Origin: Adiantum capillus-veneris
Lineage: Eukaryota > Streptophyta > Polypodiopsida > Polypodiales > Pteridaceae
Assembly: GCA_014529385.2 (NCBI GenBank)
Contig: CM043942.1
Coordinates: 55,180,647-55,244,646, forward strand
DNA: 64,000 bases
Direction: 5' to 3'
Within the stretch, counting starts at the first letter, position 1. Each line of letters opens with the position of its first letter. The notes under the pieces are model-generated. The model was given only the letters and a program-made list of their open reading frames with translations. It did no database searches and was not told where the DNA came from. The position numbers were made by a program, and so were the translations under genes. Below, one piece after another: positions 1 to 10,888 of the stretch.

Positions 1-557
1 AGCAGGATTGTAAAGTATATAACCTTTACTTCCACTACTGTACCCCACAAATATACATTTGATTGCCTTATCATCAAGCTTCCCACGTAACTGTTGAGGG
101 ATGTGAGCATAAGCAAGACAACCAAAAACACCAAGATAACTGATTGAAGGTTTTCTGTCATACCAAGCTTCATATGGAGTAATGGTCTTCAAGGCACGAG
201 TAGGACACCTGTTCAAAACATGTGTTTCACAAGCAACTGCCTCCATCCATAGCTTATGAGGCAAACTCTTAGCCTTGAGCATACATCTAGCCGTCTCCAT
301 TAAAGACCTGTTCTTCCTTTCTGCAACACCATTCTGTTGTGGTGTGTATGGCATAGTGCATTGGTGTTTAATGCCTTTCTTTCCCAAAAAATCCTTAAAT
401 GCACCTGACATGTATTCACCTCCTCGATCGGTACGAAGAGTCTGTACTTTGCAACCTGTTTCATTTTCAACCATGGCGACATAATGTTGAAAAATTGCAA
501 AACACATCTGACTTTGCTTTGAGTGGATACACCCAACAAAACATCAATGAAGGTCAC
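1..557 (-). pseudogene. Copia integrase core and C-terminal part (element A)
   Basis: The minus strand encodes the Copia integrase catalytic core. About 300-557 reads MTFIDVLLG and onwards in one frame. Further left the frame changes and reads through the conserved PQQNGVAERKNRSL-type segment and the FGCLAYAHIPQQLRGKLDD-type segment to base 1. Integrase joins the cDNA copy to host DNA using a D,D,E triad; the glutamate lies in the VAERKN segment. The reading is frameshifted relative to the upstream pol frame at 558-561 and again near 300-420, so no functional enzyme can be made. Identification as Copia integrase is secure; exact indel positions need alignment to an intact copy. Confidence 0.88.
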
Positions 558-560
558 AAA

Positions 561-1587
561 TTAAAGGCTGTTTCCCATAGATGGCGTCCTCATAGGACCA
601 CATACATCACTGTGTACAAGCTGCAACTTTCGTGTCCCTCTAACTGAACCATCCTGCGAAAATGCAAATCTGTGCATCTTTCCAAGAACGCAACCTTCAC
701 ATACATGTCTTGGTGGCATCTCCAATAAAGACAAATCATGCACCATATTATGACGTTGTAAAGTCATCAAACTTCCATAACCAACATGCCCAAATCTAGC
801 ATGCCACAACTCAGCATCCTGCATGGCCTGAGTCTTTGTTTCTGCAATACATACCTGAATCTGCTTTTCATAACGATCTAGCACAAATAGTCCATTTTCC
901 AGTGTACCTGTAGTGATAAGAGAATAACCATTCTCTCGATCTCGTACAACACATCTGTCATCCTCAAAAATGACCCGAAGACCATTTTTTGCAAGAGAGG
1001 ATACAGACAACAAATTCTTCTTGATCCCTGGAACATATAAGACATCTGGCAAGCATAAATCAGAACCATCTGAAATGGTAATCAAAATCTTACCAACGCC
1101 TTTGATTGGATAAGAAGCATTATTTGCACATGTCACCTTCTTTCCTGCTGGAGCTGCATCCAATGAACAAAACAAATCCTTCCTTGAAGTAATATGCCTG
1201 GATGCACCACTATCAAAGTACCAAATCATTTGTGTCTCGTCAACACTGTAAGCAGAAAAATATGAACATACTAAGAAAGCATAAGAATCCTGCACAAAGT
1301 TTGCAGACTCTTCTTTAGCTGTAGAAGAATCACTAGAAGCTGAAACAACCAAACTTGACTCTTTCTTCTTTTCTTTAGCAATTCGCTTTTTACACTCACT
1401 AATGTAGTGACCAGGTTTCTTGCAGTAGTGACATTTACCTTTCTTCTTGGACTTGTCGGAATCACCTTTAGACTTCTCTGAAGTCTGTCCTGCACCAGAC
1501 TTGGAGTGATGAGCACTCTCTTTACCCTTGTTTTTGTTTGTACAACAAGAGCATGATCCATACCATCCACCTGTAAAGACTTTTTCT
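561..1587 (-). pseudogene. Copia nucleocapsid knuckle, protease and GAG-pre-integrase (element A)
   Basis: One minus-strand frame runs open from a stop near 1588 to the stop at 561. Near 1390-1435 it encodes a classical CCHC zinc knuckle (CHYCKKPGHYISEC), the gag nucleic-acid-binding module. Next come the retropepsin motif WYFDSGASRH, where D is catalytic, and a GAG-pre-integrase domain with LWHARFGH and HVCEGCVLGK, whose HHCC residues bind zinc. The frame stops just after CGPMRTPSMGN, at the entry to the integrase core. Gag at 1656-2240 is in the same frame but separated by stops, as expected for a decayed single gag-pol polyprotein. Confidence 0.9.
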
Positions 1588-1655
1588 TACGTGATTGATC
1601 CTCCTACAATAGCAAAAGCCACTAACTCTTCAAAACGAAGAGGCTCAGGATTAGC

Positions 1656-2240
1656 TCATAAAGACAGAGTCAAAGAAGTCTGAAAAGTCAAATAAGATGG
1701 TGGTAGTGAATTGAGTGTTTTGGAAACCAAGTCCTTCTCTGGAATCACTTCATCAATGCTAAGCAATTGCTCTTTAAGATCCTTGATTTTTGTAAGATGC
1801 TCGACGATATCGTCACCTTCGTCCATCTGTATTTTGTCAAGTTGTTTCTTCAAAAACTCTATTCTCGCAGCGTTTCTTCCTCCAAACATAGCTTGTAGAG
1901 TGTCCCAAGCATCCTTAGAAGTTCTGCAAGATCTGATATGTGGTGTGATTTTCCTCTTTATGGTTAAGGCAATCACAGCCATAGCTTGTGCATCTTTAGT
2001 ATCCCATTTCTTTTGCTCTGGAGTGACTTGTAAGGGTCCTGCACCAACAGCTGCACCACGACCAGGCGTGGCAGGTGCAATGCTACCTGGAAGAACTTCA
2101 TCTCCACAGACATAATCCCACAATCTTTTACCAACCAAAACATTTTTGGCCATAAAAGACCAAAGAGAATAGTTGGTACCATCCAATTTGTCTTCGGATG
2201 TAAACGCACAAAAAATCTCTTTCTCCGTAGATTGAGCCAT
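1656..2240 (-). pseudogene. Copia gag capsid region (element A)
   Basis: The start at 2240 (MAQSTEKEIFCAF) is preferred over the upstream in-frame ATG at 2255 because MA/MS followed by the F-x-G-x-N-Y-x-x-W motif is the usual Copia gag start; here the motif reads KLDGTNYSLWSF. The rest matches the Copia gag (UBN2-type) fold: ALTIKRKITPHI, SKDAWDTLQAMF, RIEFLKKQLDKIQMDEGDDIVEHL and SLPPSYLTF. The protein would form the virus-like particle shell. It ends at a premature stop at 1656; the same frame continues into the zinc knuckle further left, so the stop is a lesion. Confidence 0.9.
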
Positions 2241-2625
2241 ACTGTGGATGCACACAAGAGAGCAAAAGAACCTCCAAGAGATTCACAAATCTCCTCTCCA
2301 ATGCAAGCAAAACTCTACACAAAATCTCAGCACAAAGCTAAGACAAGCTGCTTCCCAAAAGAACTGTTTACTTGAAGAAAATCTATCAAAAAGCACACCC
2401 TCTTGATCTAAACGCCTCCAAAAAGTAACTTGTGCTACGCTGCTCATAACAAAATTCTGAGGGCTTGAACGGCTTCAAAAGGGGGGTAAAACCCTAGGTT
2501 GCCTTTTGAGAATACTCCTGGAACGTCGAGGATGCTCCCACGAGCAAATTTTTCGAAAACTGCCTGAAAACTGCGATTGCGCGCGCGGACGCAAAAACGC
2601 AAGTAGAGGATCTGGAAATCACCTT

Positions 2626-2637
2626 GCTCTGATACCA
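2626..2637 (-). promoter_or_regulatory. Primer binding site, initiator tRNA-Met type (element A)
   Basis: The plus strand reads GCTCTGATACCA, so the minus strand reads TGGTATCAGAGC, the canonical plant Copia primer site complementary to the 3' end of initiator tRNA-Met. It lies 2 bases inside the LTR edge at 2640 and fixes both element orientation and the LTR boundary. Confidence 0.95.
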
Positions 2638-2639
2638 AT

Positions 2640-2901
2640 TGTTGAAGATGATGAAACAGGAAACAGAAGGAAGATAGCAACTCAGAGTAGGAAGAAGATG
2701 GAGAAGGAGAAGACACAGAGCTTGCGTACGAGATCTCTGTAGTCTATCTCTCTGTATTAGAATAATAGAGTATTTACAAACTCAGAGCTACAAAGCTTAT
2801 ATGAGACCATAAGAGATAAGGTGTCCTTTCACACCGGATGTCCAGGGGGAAAAACCCAGTGGGACAAAAGTGCCCTGGTGAAGCGCGTATACACACTAAC
2901 A
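2640..2901 (-). repeat. 5' LTR of element A
   Basis: The segment begins TGTTGAAG and ends CTAACA on the plus strand, giving TG..CA ends in either orientation. It abuts the tRNA-Met primer site. On the minus strand a TATA-like ATATAAG (about 2796-2802) sits mid-LTR. The 262-bp length suits a Copia LTR. The outer edge at 2901 is set only by the terminal CA and could shift by a few bases because the partner LTR is outside the window. Confidence 0.8.
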
Positions 2902-3959
2902 CTACTACATGTCTATAATTTTATGTGTGGCTGTTGTGGAAAACGTAGAATACAACCAACCAAAGATATTATGAATGCAATCTTCTTTGTGTTGTAGAGG
3001 TTATATTATTCTAGGAATCAACTCTCCTAACTTTCATGTATAGATTCTTTCAAATTTGTAGATTAAAACAACCCTAATTTTTCTCTTGTGGAAAATCAAG
3101 ATAACCAAGTTTGCAACCTAACAATAGCTACGACAGTAATTGTACACAAGAAACCTGAATTTCTTCTAAAGAGATATTAGACCTTGGATATTAATAGTGT
3201 TTTTGGACAGAAATTTTAAAAGAAAATCCATGTTTTTTGAAGTTACTAATTTTAACTATACTGCCTATTATATTGTCAATATTTATATTATGAGTTGAAA
3301 AAGTCATAGGATAATAAACTTATTTTGTTTTTAATATTCTAACTAGCTGGCTTTGTAGATGATTTTGGGGTCGTAGAACTTGGAAAGAATAAAAGTTTTG
3401 TTCCATGCATTTGAGTTAGAAGCTTTTTACTAAATTGATTTATTTTTTACTTTTGGATTCTTGGCTACATCTTTTAGAATAAGAAATCTTTGGGATAAGT
3501 TGATTTACTGACAATCTTCTTCGTGAGTATCTTTAGTTAGATATGTAAACATGCTTTGTATGTACTAATGCACTTATATGGTTTTTGTTTTACATTGTTC
3601 AATACTATGCTTATCATATTTGTGCGATCGTATCGAAATCAATCTTGTGAATCGCCTCTTCTTAGCACAAAATTGACACACTCTTGACTCATTAATTATA
3701 CTTTGGTGTGAGTTTGATAGGTGAAACTCTCTCTAGCTTGTACAAGGATTCTAATCAAGAATCCTTGATGTTTGGGTTGAGATTCTATCAATTATAGCTC
3801 ACTCCACATACACATGCAAGTATATTTTTGGGCAGAGGAGATGTTCCAGGTATGTGCATAAAAAAGGTATTCCTTTTTCTACCTTTTCCTTATCAACATT
3901 ATCTTATAAGTTGTGATGCAAATAATCTTGTAAGACATCAACTCATATTTTAAATTGAA
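2902..3959. other. AT-rich spacer without recognisable gene
   Basis: No reading frame of recognisable protein, tRNA or clear repeat was seen here. It lies between the A LTR and the left target-site copy (TTGAA, 3955-3959) of element B, and is probably older decayed intergenic DNA. Confidence 0.5.
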
Positions 3960-4163
3960 TGTTGACCGCTGGGTCAACAACACAGCATAACTCAAGTTTC
4001 GTACAAAAGTCTTATCTTTTGTGAGTTATGAAATGCTACAGATTATGGCTATAACGTCATTTGTAATGAGTAGTTATTCTAGTTTCAGAAGACGGGGTGC
4101 AATGGCACTTCCAGATTGTAAATACAAAGCCATTTGACCCTTTCAACCCCATTTTTTGGTTAA

Positions 4164-4198
4164 ACCTAAGGTATCCTTAGTATATAAGGTACCTAGGT
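4164..4198 (+). promoter_or_regulatory. TATA box inside an inverted repeat (element B 5' LTR)
   Basis: TATATAAG at 4181-4188 is the likely TATA box. It lies in a nested inverted repeat: outer arms ACCTAAGGTA (4164-4173) and TACCTAGGT (4190-4198), inner arms CCTTA (4175-4179) and TAAGG (4185-4189). The 3' LTR has the same structure at about 14750-14784 with one change. Elements E and H frame their TATA boxes with different inverted repeats, suggesting a conserved arrangement rather than a conserved sequence. Confidence 0.65.
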
Positions 4199-4536
4199 CA
4201 TTTTGTAAAAAAGGACTTTTAATCATAATAAAAAATTTAGCGCTGCCGTCTACTGTGTGTGAGGACATAGATGACTCGCTACGCCCGGCTCGCTCAACAC
4301 ATTGGAGATCCGACTGCACCATTGTTGTAGGCTCGAGGAGAGCTACGTGACAACGCCAAGCATTCCACGCGAGACGAAGCGCACATGCCGACGCATCTAC
4401 GAGCTATTTGTGGCCGTAAGTGTATCAAACGATGTCTGTTTTCTGCGTGCTAGTAGTCTATAGAATCATGGCAACATAAGCTACGCATAGGTACTCATAA
4501 ATTTCAATTTCGAGCACTTTCAAAATTCTGCTCTGT

Positions 4537-4548
4537 CATCCTACGCGT
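4537..4548 (+). promoter_or_regulatory. Half-site of the leader palindrome inside the 5' LTR (element B)
   Basis: CATCCTACGCGT is identical to positions 4-15 of the 24-bp palindrome repeated in the leader, so it holds most of the left half plus 3 nt past the centre. The 3' LTR carries the same 12 nt at 15142-15153. It lies about 350 bp downstream of the TATA box, so it should be transcribed into the 5' end of the genomic RNA. Confidence 0.75.
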
Positions 4549-4884
4549 TTTCCGCAGATGGGCTTTGAGTGTAGAAGCTTAGGGACAGGTGTATCCTAGT
4601 GAGGGGATGGTGTTCCTTAAGTTTGTATGAATCTGGCATGATTAGGTGAGTTATCTTCCGTATGTGTGTATGTGGCTAGGTGGTGTAGTTGAGGGCATTG
4701 AGGTTCTTGATTGTGGTTTAGTTGGCCTTCCAGAGTGTTGTATGTGTAGGATGGTCTCAGCCTGACAAGCTACAGAGATTTCCTCCGTGTGCGTATCGCG
4801 TCATCTTTGTCCTCGATTGACATTATGTTGATCTAGGTAGTGTTTGCATGCACTTCATGGATGTGTGAGTCGCCCGTCCAACAT

Positions 4885-4902
4885 TGGCGCCGCTGCCGGG
4901 GA
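4885..4902 (+). promoter_or_regulatory. Primer binding site, tRNA-Asp type (element B)
   Basis: TGGCGCCGCTGCCGGGGA starts 1 base after the LTR end. It matches the reverse complement of a plant tRNA-Asp 3' end with one difference (C for T at position 10). Athila and related plant Gypsy elements use this primer. It sets the plus orientation. Confidence 0.88.
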
Positions 4903-5426
4903 CACAAGGACCTAAGTAGGTTTCCTACTAACACTCGTGTGATGGTTGCTTGATTTAGTTTCGGCTAAAGAAAGCGTTTTTCTTAAGTGGATCCGGAAGA
5001 GGATATTCCGCGATCAAGTGGATAGCCAGGAACCGTGTGTCTTGCCGAGGGTCTGTGACTAGATAGGTTTAGTTAGGATCTGTGGATTAGAGTAGTTGTT
5101 GGTGGTCAAGTGATTTGTGAGGTGATAAAAGCATTTACTAGTCCGTGTGTGGCAGTGAAGCGTTTTTCTACTCATAGATGCAAAACCCCATATGATTTGT
5201 AGGAGTAGCTTTAGGTAAGTGATCTGATTATGATCTAGAGCTATTCAGCACTGAATTATTTGCTTAAGTGCTTGATTGCATTTGAAATCATGGAAAAGTG
5301 TGCTTTTGAGGGTAAAAATGCATTAAACAAGCTTTTGTGGATATTTTTGTATGACTGACTGATGTTGGGCACATAAAAGAGCATTTGCAAGGGTTCTGTG
5401 AAAAAAACCTGCAATTCTGTAAACAT

Positions 5427-6858
5427 AGACATCCTACGCGTAGGATGTCTCAAGGGGGTTCTGGAGACCAAATTTTGAAATTCTGAGTTGACCAGTGTGT
5501 TCAGAAGGTAGGTTTTACCCTATTTTCACCTGGAAAGTGGAAATTTGACCAAATTTTGACAGATCAAAGCCAAAAGACGAGAATTGCCAGACATCCTACC
5601 CAAATTGTGCCAAGGCATAATTTTTGAGACCAAACCATAGGATGACTCCATAGGCATGTTCTAAATGTTGTATTGAGTGCATGTGAGAAATTTCATCTCA
5701 TTTGGGTCAGTGAAAGGGAAGATTGAGCGGACTTTAGCACTTTTGACTGAAAAAGGCAAGAACAGCTAGTTTTGGGGTCTTTTGACATCCAAATTAAAAT
5801 CTAAGCATAGCATTGGGTTGCTGACATCAAGGGGAAGCTGTGGGACAAGTCTGGGGTCAAACAGGCCAAAAAGACATCCTACGCGTAGGATGTCTTCTGT
5901 GTGATTTTGGACTCTAAACAAAATTCTGAGCATACCACAGTGATCAGCACCTTAAGAAGAGTCTGTGGTTCAAATTTGGGGCAATTCTGAGCAGTTAGAC
6001 ATCCTACGTGTAGGATGTCTAAGGCATGATTTAGAGGCCAAATTCAAACTGTGGACATAGCAGGGTGTTGTATAGCCTTAGGCAAGCCTCCTAGGCAAAT
6101 TTGGTCCAATTTGGAGTTGATTTGACTTGGGAATTCATCAGAACAGACATCAGGCTTTTGGAACAGATTCTTGATCATTTGCCCAACCTATAGGTGTCAG
6201 AATCAAAAAGTAAAAATAGTTGTGAGCTTAGCACATCAAGGGGAAGCTACAGTGCAAGTTTGAGCTGAAACAGAGCAAAAAGACATCCTGCGCGTAGGAT
6301 GTCTCCAGGGTCATAAAGTGGTCAAAATTCTACTTTGGCCATATAGGGAGGTTCTAAGTGTCTCAAGGATTCCAGAATTTTTTTCAAAAGTGAATTTGGA
6401 CCTTGTTTGGCCTATTTACCAAGCAAAGACAAGAATTGTGAGACATCCTACTCTTGGAGTGCACTAGAAGCTCTTGCAGCCTAAATCTTGACCTATTGGC
6501 ATCCAAATTCAATTTTGAGTATACCATTGGGTTGCTGAGAACTAGGAGAATCTTGGGATCAAGTTTGGACAAAATCTGAGCAGTTAGACATCCTACACGT
6601 AGGATGTCTCCAGCTTGATTTAGAACTCCAAACCAACCTATGAGCACACCACTGTGATCAGCACATCAAGGAGAAGCTGGGGTGAAAATTTCAAGTCATT
6701 CTGAGCAAAAAGACATCCTACGCGTAGGATGTCTCAAGGACATTTTTAGGTCCAAAGGAAATTCTGACCATACCATTGTGTTGCTAGACTCAAGGGGAGT
6801 CTGTGGACCAAATTTTGTTAAATTCTGAGCATATAGACATCCTACGCGTAGGATGTCT
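5427..6858. repeat. Array of seven 24-bp palindromes in the leader of element B
   Basis: A perfect self-complementary 24-mer, left half AGACATCCTACG followed by its reverse complement, occurs at 5427-5450, 5872-5895, 6711-6734 and 6835-6858. It occurs with one changed base at 5997-6020, 6281-6304 and 6586-6609. Half copies are at 5589-5600 and 6441-6452. Spacing is 124-125 bp or roughly two to three times 140-150 bp. The spacers share phrases such as ATTCTGAGCA and CAAGGGGAAGCTG, so the array is a degenerate tandem repeat in which the palindrome is the best-conserved part. It is noncoding and lies between primer site and gag. Possible roles are genomic RNA dimerisation or packaging, or binding of an encoded or host protein. 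Confidence 0.93.
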
Positions 6859-7272
6859 CTAGGCCAGTTTTAGGGTCCAACTGTACTTTTGACCATACAG
6901 GAGTGTTCACAGTCTCACAGAGATCCATTCTAAACTGCATTTCACTGTTTTGGCCATAACTTTCACAAACGGTATCGGATTAGAAAAGTTTTTATATCAA
7001 AACGTAGCCTGAGAGCGGCTCTACAGATCTTAGAGCAAAACTTGAACTAAATAATGCCGACGGCAACCATTTAGGTCAACTTTGAAAAAAACTTCGTTTG
7101 AGGCCTCAAAATACATTCGCAAGTTAGGGGTGTCTAAAAGCAACAATTTGCAAGAATTGTGAGAAAACGGTTGCGGTTTTGGACATAGTTTCGACTTTTC
7201 CCTAACCAAAGCACTTGAACACAGTAGACTAAGTCTACTTGAACCAAGAAAAATCTCTTAAGCCCAGAAATC

Positions 7273-9660
7273 ATGTCTACCCTAGATTCAAACGCAGCTT
7301 ACACAAGCTTGGAGATCCCGACTATAGAGGAATATCCTCCCACGATGGATCTTCCAAACTTGCAATTGATAAAGATCCATCTTGTTGAGAGAGTTTGGAT
7401 GATTGGTCATGAGAGTGACGGACTATATAGATACATTGACGACAATGAGGTCAATCTTTATAGGTGCTCACATCCATACCTAGAAGAGATAACGGATTAC
7501 AAGCTCTTATATGTCTACACATACGGAGTCGACTGTCAATGGAGATCTATAGTTGTCGATAAGTATAGACGAGAATACAGAGTTGTAGAAAGCACAAATC
7601 CACTGAGTGTACTAGAAAGAGGTGGATATTTGGTCAATGAAGGACCACAAATGCCTCCACCAAGAAGAGAGCCACCAAGATTCCCTTCAAGAGCGATAAC
7701 GACAGAAGGATTGGGAGAGTCTCTGGTTAGACTTGTAGACAATGGACGAGTTAGACCATCCCAAGTCCAGAAATGGGTAAACAGAAAATACTCCGGAGAT
7801 AAAGATCCGAGAGATCACGTAGCGGCTTTTAGAAGAGTGATTAGAGCAGAGGAAGTTTCAGATTTTGCGACACAGTTTGCGGGATTTGGATTGACTCTAG
7901 AAGATGATGCAACTACATGGTTCGACTCGGTGGAAAAATGGGATTTTGAGACCCTAGATGAGCTGTTTGAGGAGTTTATTGAAAAATTCTCGCCAAAAGG
8001 CATTGCTCACAACACGGTCTCGCAAATCCATAGATTCAAACAGAAAGAGAATGAATCAGTACGCAAAGCATCATTACGGCTCAAGAGATATGTTAAGCTC
8101 TGTTCGAGAGCGGAATTACCTATGCAAGCAAGACTGATGTTGATCTTTATCTAGGGAATGAGACATGCGGGCCTTCAGAAGGATCTGCATATGATAAGGA
8201 GGACGACGTTAAACGAGTTGATCAAAGAAGCTCTTTATCTAGTGGATAATTGTGAGGCATACAAAGAAAAGGACTTAAAGAGTCAAGGAGATGACACATC
8301 CTCTTAGCACAGTGTTTCAGAGATAAGTGAGTCCATTGCCAAGCCAACGAAACCTATTGATCAAGAAAAGCTTATCGACGACTTGGTCAAGAGGTTGATT
8401 CCTCTTGTAAGGTCTGATTCGGGAGAGCCGAAGTGGTGTGAAATTGAGAGAAAATGGACGAACCATACGGGGGAAGAGTGCTATTATAGCATGGAAAACG
8501 CTAGGGAGAGGTATGTACAACCTGTTCCAGAAGCACCTACTCCACCTAGATACATTACGGGGAATGCGCCAGGACCAGTAGGAGTTTTAAGGCCACAGCT
8601 TGTCTTAGGACAACAACCTCCGCTGCCAGGTGCTAGAATGCCGGTAGACATGAGATACATGCCAATGATGGAAGCATCAAATAAACCAACGCCAATACAA
8701 GCTACAATGTGGTATAGCAACCAAAGTGAGTACTACCCTTTGGAGCAACAAAATATGAGAGAAACACATGGAGTGGTGAGGCCTGTACAACCTCCACCTC
8801 CTGGGTTTCAGTCGAAAGAAAGAAGGTATGAAATGGACGAAAGGACATTGCGATTCATTGCAAATAGCGGCTTATCTAGGTCAAAGCTTGCTTATAGCCA
8901 AGAGTAAATGCTAAAAGAATCTCCTCAACCAGAGATAGATTGTCACAAAAGTCATGACAACCACTTGGTCAAACAATGTCCTCATATGGAGATCACTGAA
9001 GTAGATGCCTATTGTCTTGAGTGTGGCATCACTCACTTGATCCCCGATTGCCGGAAAAAACCAAACCAAATTAGGAAAATCATGACAAATGTATTAGGGA
9101 TTGTTCAGCTACCTAATAGCTCAGAAAATGAAAATGTTGTACCAATTCAAGTGGTTACGACAGCACAAGCTCAAAGGAAAGCTGATGAGAATCCAGAGAC
9201 AAAGAACACGGAAAGTGACACGAGTCCAAAGAAAAATGATGGACCAAAGACAGACGCACCTAGTCAGAAAACCAAGAGCAAACGAAATAGTTGGAAAGCT
9301 AGAAAAACTAGGATGAAAGCACGCAGGGAACGAGAGCAAAAATCCCTAGCTGAGAAGCTTACTGAAGCTGAGGAGAAGATAAAACAACATGAGGAAAAGG
9401 AGGCACCTTCTCTTACACAAATGGTTAAACCTCTAGAAGAACCATCCACGGATGAGAAACTGAGAAGTGCTAGTTCAGGAGGATCTGTGTGGGTAGAGAA
9501 GGTTAATGAGACATTAGATGCCCTCTTGAAAGCCTATGATGTGAGGCTCAAAAACAACCAAACCCAAGAACACACGTGGATGAAATATCCCTATTCGGAA
9601 CTAGAAAAGCAAAAATTTGAAATGTGCCAGAAAATGATTCAAAAGCCCAAGCCTTACTAG
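7273..9660 (+). pseudogene. gag: gag of element B, capsid to zinc knuckles, three in-frame stops
   Basis: One frame runs from ATG 7273 to TAG 9658, broken by TAG 8152, TAG 8305 and TAA 8905. Residues about 170-290 match the retrotransposon gag (PF03732-like) region: KYSGDKDPRDHVAAFRR, ATTWFDSVEKWDFETLDELF, EEFIEKFSP and ESVRKASLRLKRYV. A proline-rich segment follows (about 8521-8800). Two short-spaced knuckles lie near 8938-9050: CHKSHDNHLVKQC, in which S replaces the second Cys, and CLECGITHLIPDC, a CX2CX3HX4C variant one residue shorter than the classical form. A charged, probably coiled region ends it. The three stops are each one transition from a sense codon. The N-terminal 130 residues match no family I recognise. 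Confidence 0.85.
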
Positions 9661-10275
9661 AACCACCAGTTGCAAAACCTGAGGATGTGATCCGTGTCAT
9701 GCCTACACAAGTAATCCCACCAAACCAGAAACTAAAAGAGCCAGATTCTAGTCATGAGCACAGACCAAACCTCAAAGACCCAGCATTAGAAACAAGGATA
9801 GTACTGAATACCACAGATAACTCTTCCGAGGGATTTCACCAAGCTATACCTGAGGATTGTAAAGAGATAGATGGTCTTGACGAATTGTGGAAACAAGTCA
9901 GAGAGGCCAATGAAGCGGATGACCTAAGAAGACGAGTAGACAAGACTAGTGATGAACGAGGAGTGTTTCTACCACCAATAGAGGAATTTGGGACTGGATC
10001 TCAATTGAATCTAGAAGTGCGATCGTATTGGAGGAGACAAAGGATCTGTACAATCTATGGATAGTCAACCCCATTCGCTAAGAACACTACCGTCCTACAT
10101 GGGAGAGTACGAGACCAAGTCAGATGTGGTTGCAGTCCCATCACACAGACTGTCTCCCAACAAGGCCATCGATTCAAAGGGGCTAGTAGATATTCTATCT
10201 ACCCCAGTCACCTGAACAATAATGTTTAGCCGAGTTGCTCAGAATTAGACCAAACATGTGGGCTAATGTGGGTAA
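9624..10275 (+). pseudogene. gag-protease linker, frameshifted (element B)
   Basis: The frame changes near the end of the gag frame. The frame open at 9624-10064 begins KAQALLEPPVAKPEDVIRV after its first codons, followed by polar acidic sequence without a recognisable domain. From about 10065 to 10210 another frame is open (PSYMGEYETKSDVV and following). A linker of this kind normally joins gag to protease in one polyprotein, so I read the shifts as decay rather than programmed frameshifting. No function is assigned. Confidence 0.55.
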
Positions 10276-10841
10276 ATGTCTAGAAAACTTGGTGTAAAAA
10301 CCCCAATGACTCAAATCGAGGAAGGCATCAAAGAGCTTGAAATGCCTCAACTAAATACTAGGCCAGTGCCATTAAACAAGGTAGGCGAGTATTACGAGGG
10401 AGAAGAGGGAAACACCACCCTTCCTGTGGAATTCAATACTGTAAAAACCATGGCAATCCTTGACAGTGGAGCTGGTGTGGCCATTGCAACCAAAGAGGTT
10501 TGGAAAAAATGGGGAAAACCTGCCTTGATATCCACATGAATGACCCTGCAGCTTGCAGACGGACACAAGGAAAGCCCCTAGGACTGCTAGAAAAAGTACT
10601 TGTTACTTCTTGTGGCATTGAATATGAACACACTTTTGCTGTTGTTGACTTTGGCAAGAAGAACAACTATGACATCATTCTGGGAAGACCATTCATGCAA
10701 CAATTGAAAATGGTCCAAGATTGGGGTTATGACCATATATACCTGAGACATATGGAAACCATAACAAAGATAAACTTGAGGGACCATAGCTATAGGGATG
10801 TGATGAGAACACCGTTGAGGAGTTTGATTCCGCCACAGTAG
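10276..10841 (+). pseudogene. Retropepsin-like protease of element B, one frameshift
   Basis: The first part (10276-10539) contains MAILDSGAGVAIATKEVW, with DSGA as the aspartic-protease active site, the D being catalytic. The second part (frame of 10500-10841) contains FAVVDFGKKNNYDIILGRPFM, the hydrophobic-hydrophobic-G motif (ILGRP) that closes the retropepsin active site. The two parts are in different frames, so an indel near 10510-10540 has killed the enzyme. A working copy would cut gag into mature pieces. No reverse transcriptase follows, unlike in autonomous Gypsy elements where protease leads straight into it. Confidence 0.85.
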
Positions 10842-10888
10842 CAGGATCAGAACTTCCAGCTTGGTTAGGTAAGCCTAAAGAACTGTGG

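Larger units (their letters stand above)
1..2901 (-). mobile_element. Element A: Ty1/Copia retrotransposon, 5' half, cut by window edge
   Basis: Read on the minus strand the order is LTR (2901-2640), tRNA-Met primer binding site, gag, zinc knuckle, protease, GAG-pre-integrase and integrase, which is the Copia order. The reverse transcriptase, RNase H and 3' LTR would lie to the left of base 1. The coding region is broken by stops and at least one frameshift, so this copy is dead. The proteins closely resemble those of element K at the other end of the window, with the same GAG-pre-integrase motifs, so A and K are related Copia families in opposite orientation. Confidence 0.95.
3960..4883 (+). 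repeat. 5' LTR of element B
   Basis: 924 bp, starting TGTTGACC and ending CGTCCAACA. The first 20 bases form an 8-bp stem with a 4-nt loop. It is collinear with the 945-bp 3' LTR; the main difference is a GA-rich expansion in the 3' copy after the shared CTACTGTGTGTGAG. The perfect TTGAA target duplication outside both LTRs fixes the ends. Confidence 0.95.

Noticed and set aside
1711-2115. 134-codon plus-strand frame
   Set aside because: It is the antisense shadow of the Copia gag of element A.
4156-4350. Small plus-strand ORF in the B LTR
   Set aside because: It spans the TATA region and has no counterpart in the other LTR because of the GA-rich difference. It is a chance frame.
5427-6858. 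CRISPR array (regular short repeats with spacers)
   Set aside because: Repeats are perfect palindromes, spacing is 124-445 bp and spacers share homology. The setting is a plant LTR retrotransposon with no cas genes.
7273-10841. Programmed readthrough or frameshifting in gag-protease of element B
   Set aside because: There are three separate stops plus two frame changes, none at a recognisable slippery or readthrough signal. All stops are single transitions from sense codons, so decay is simpler.
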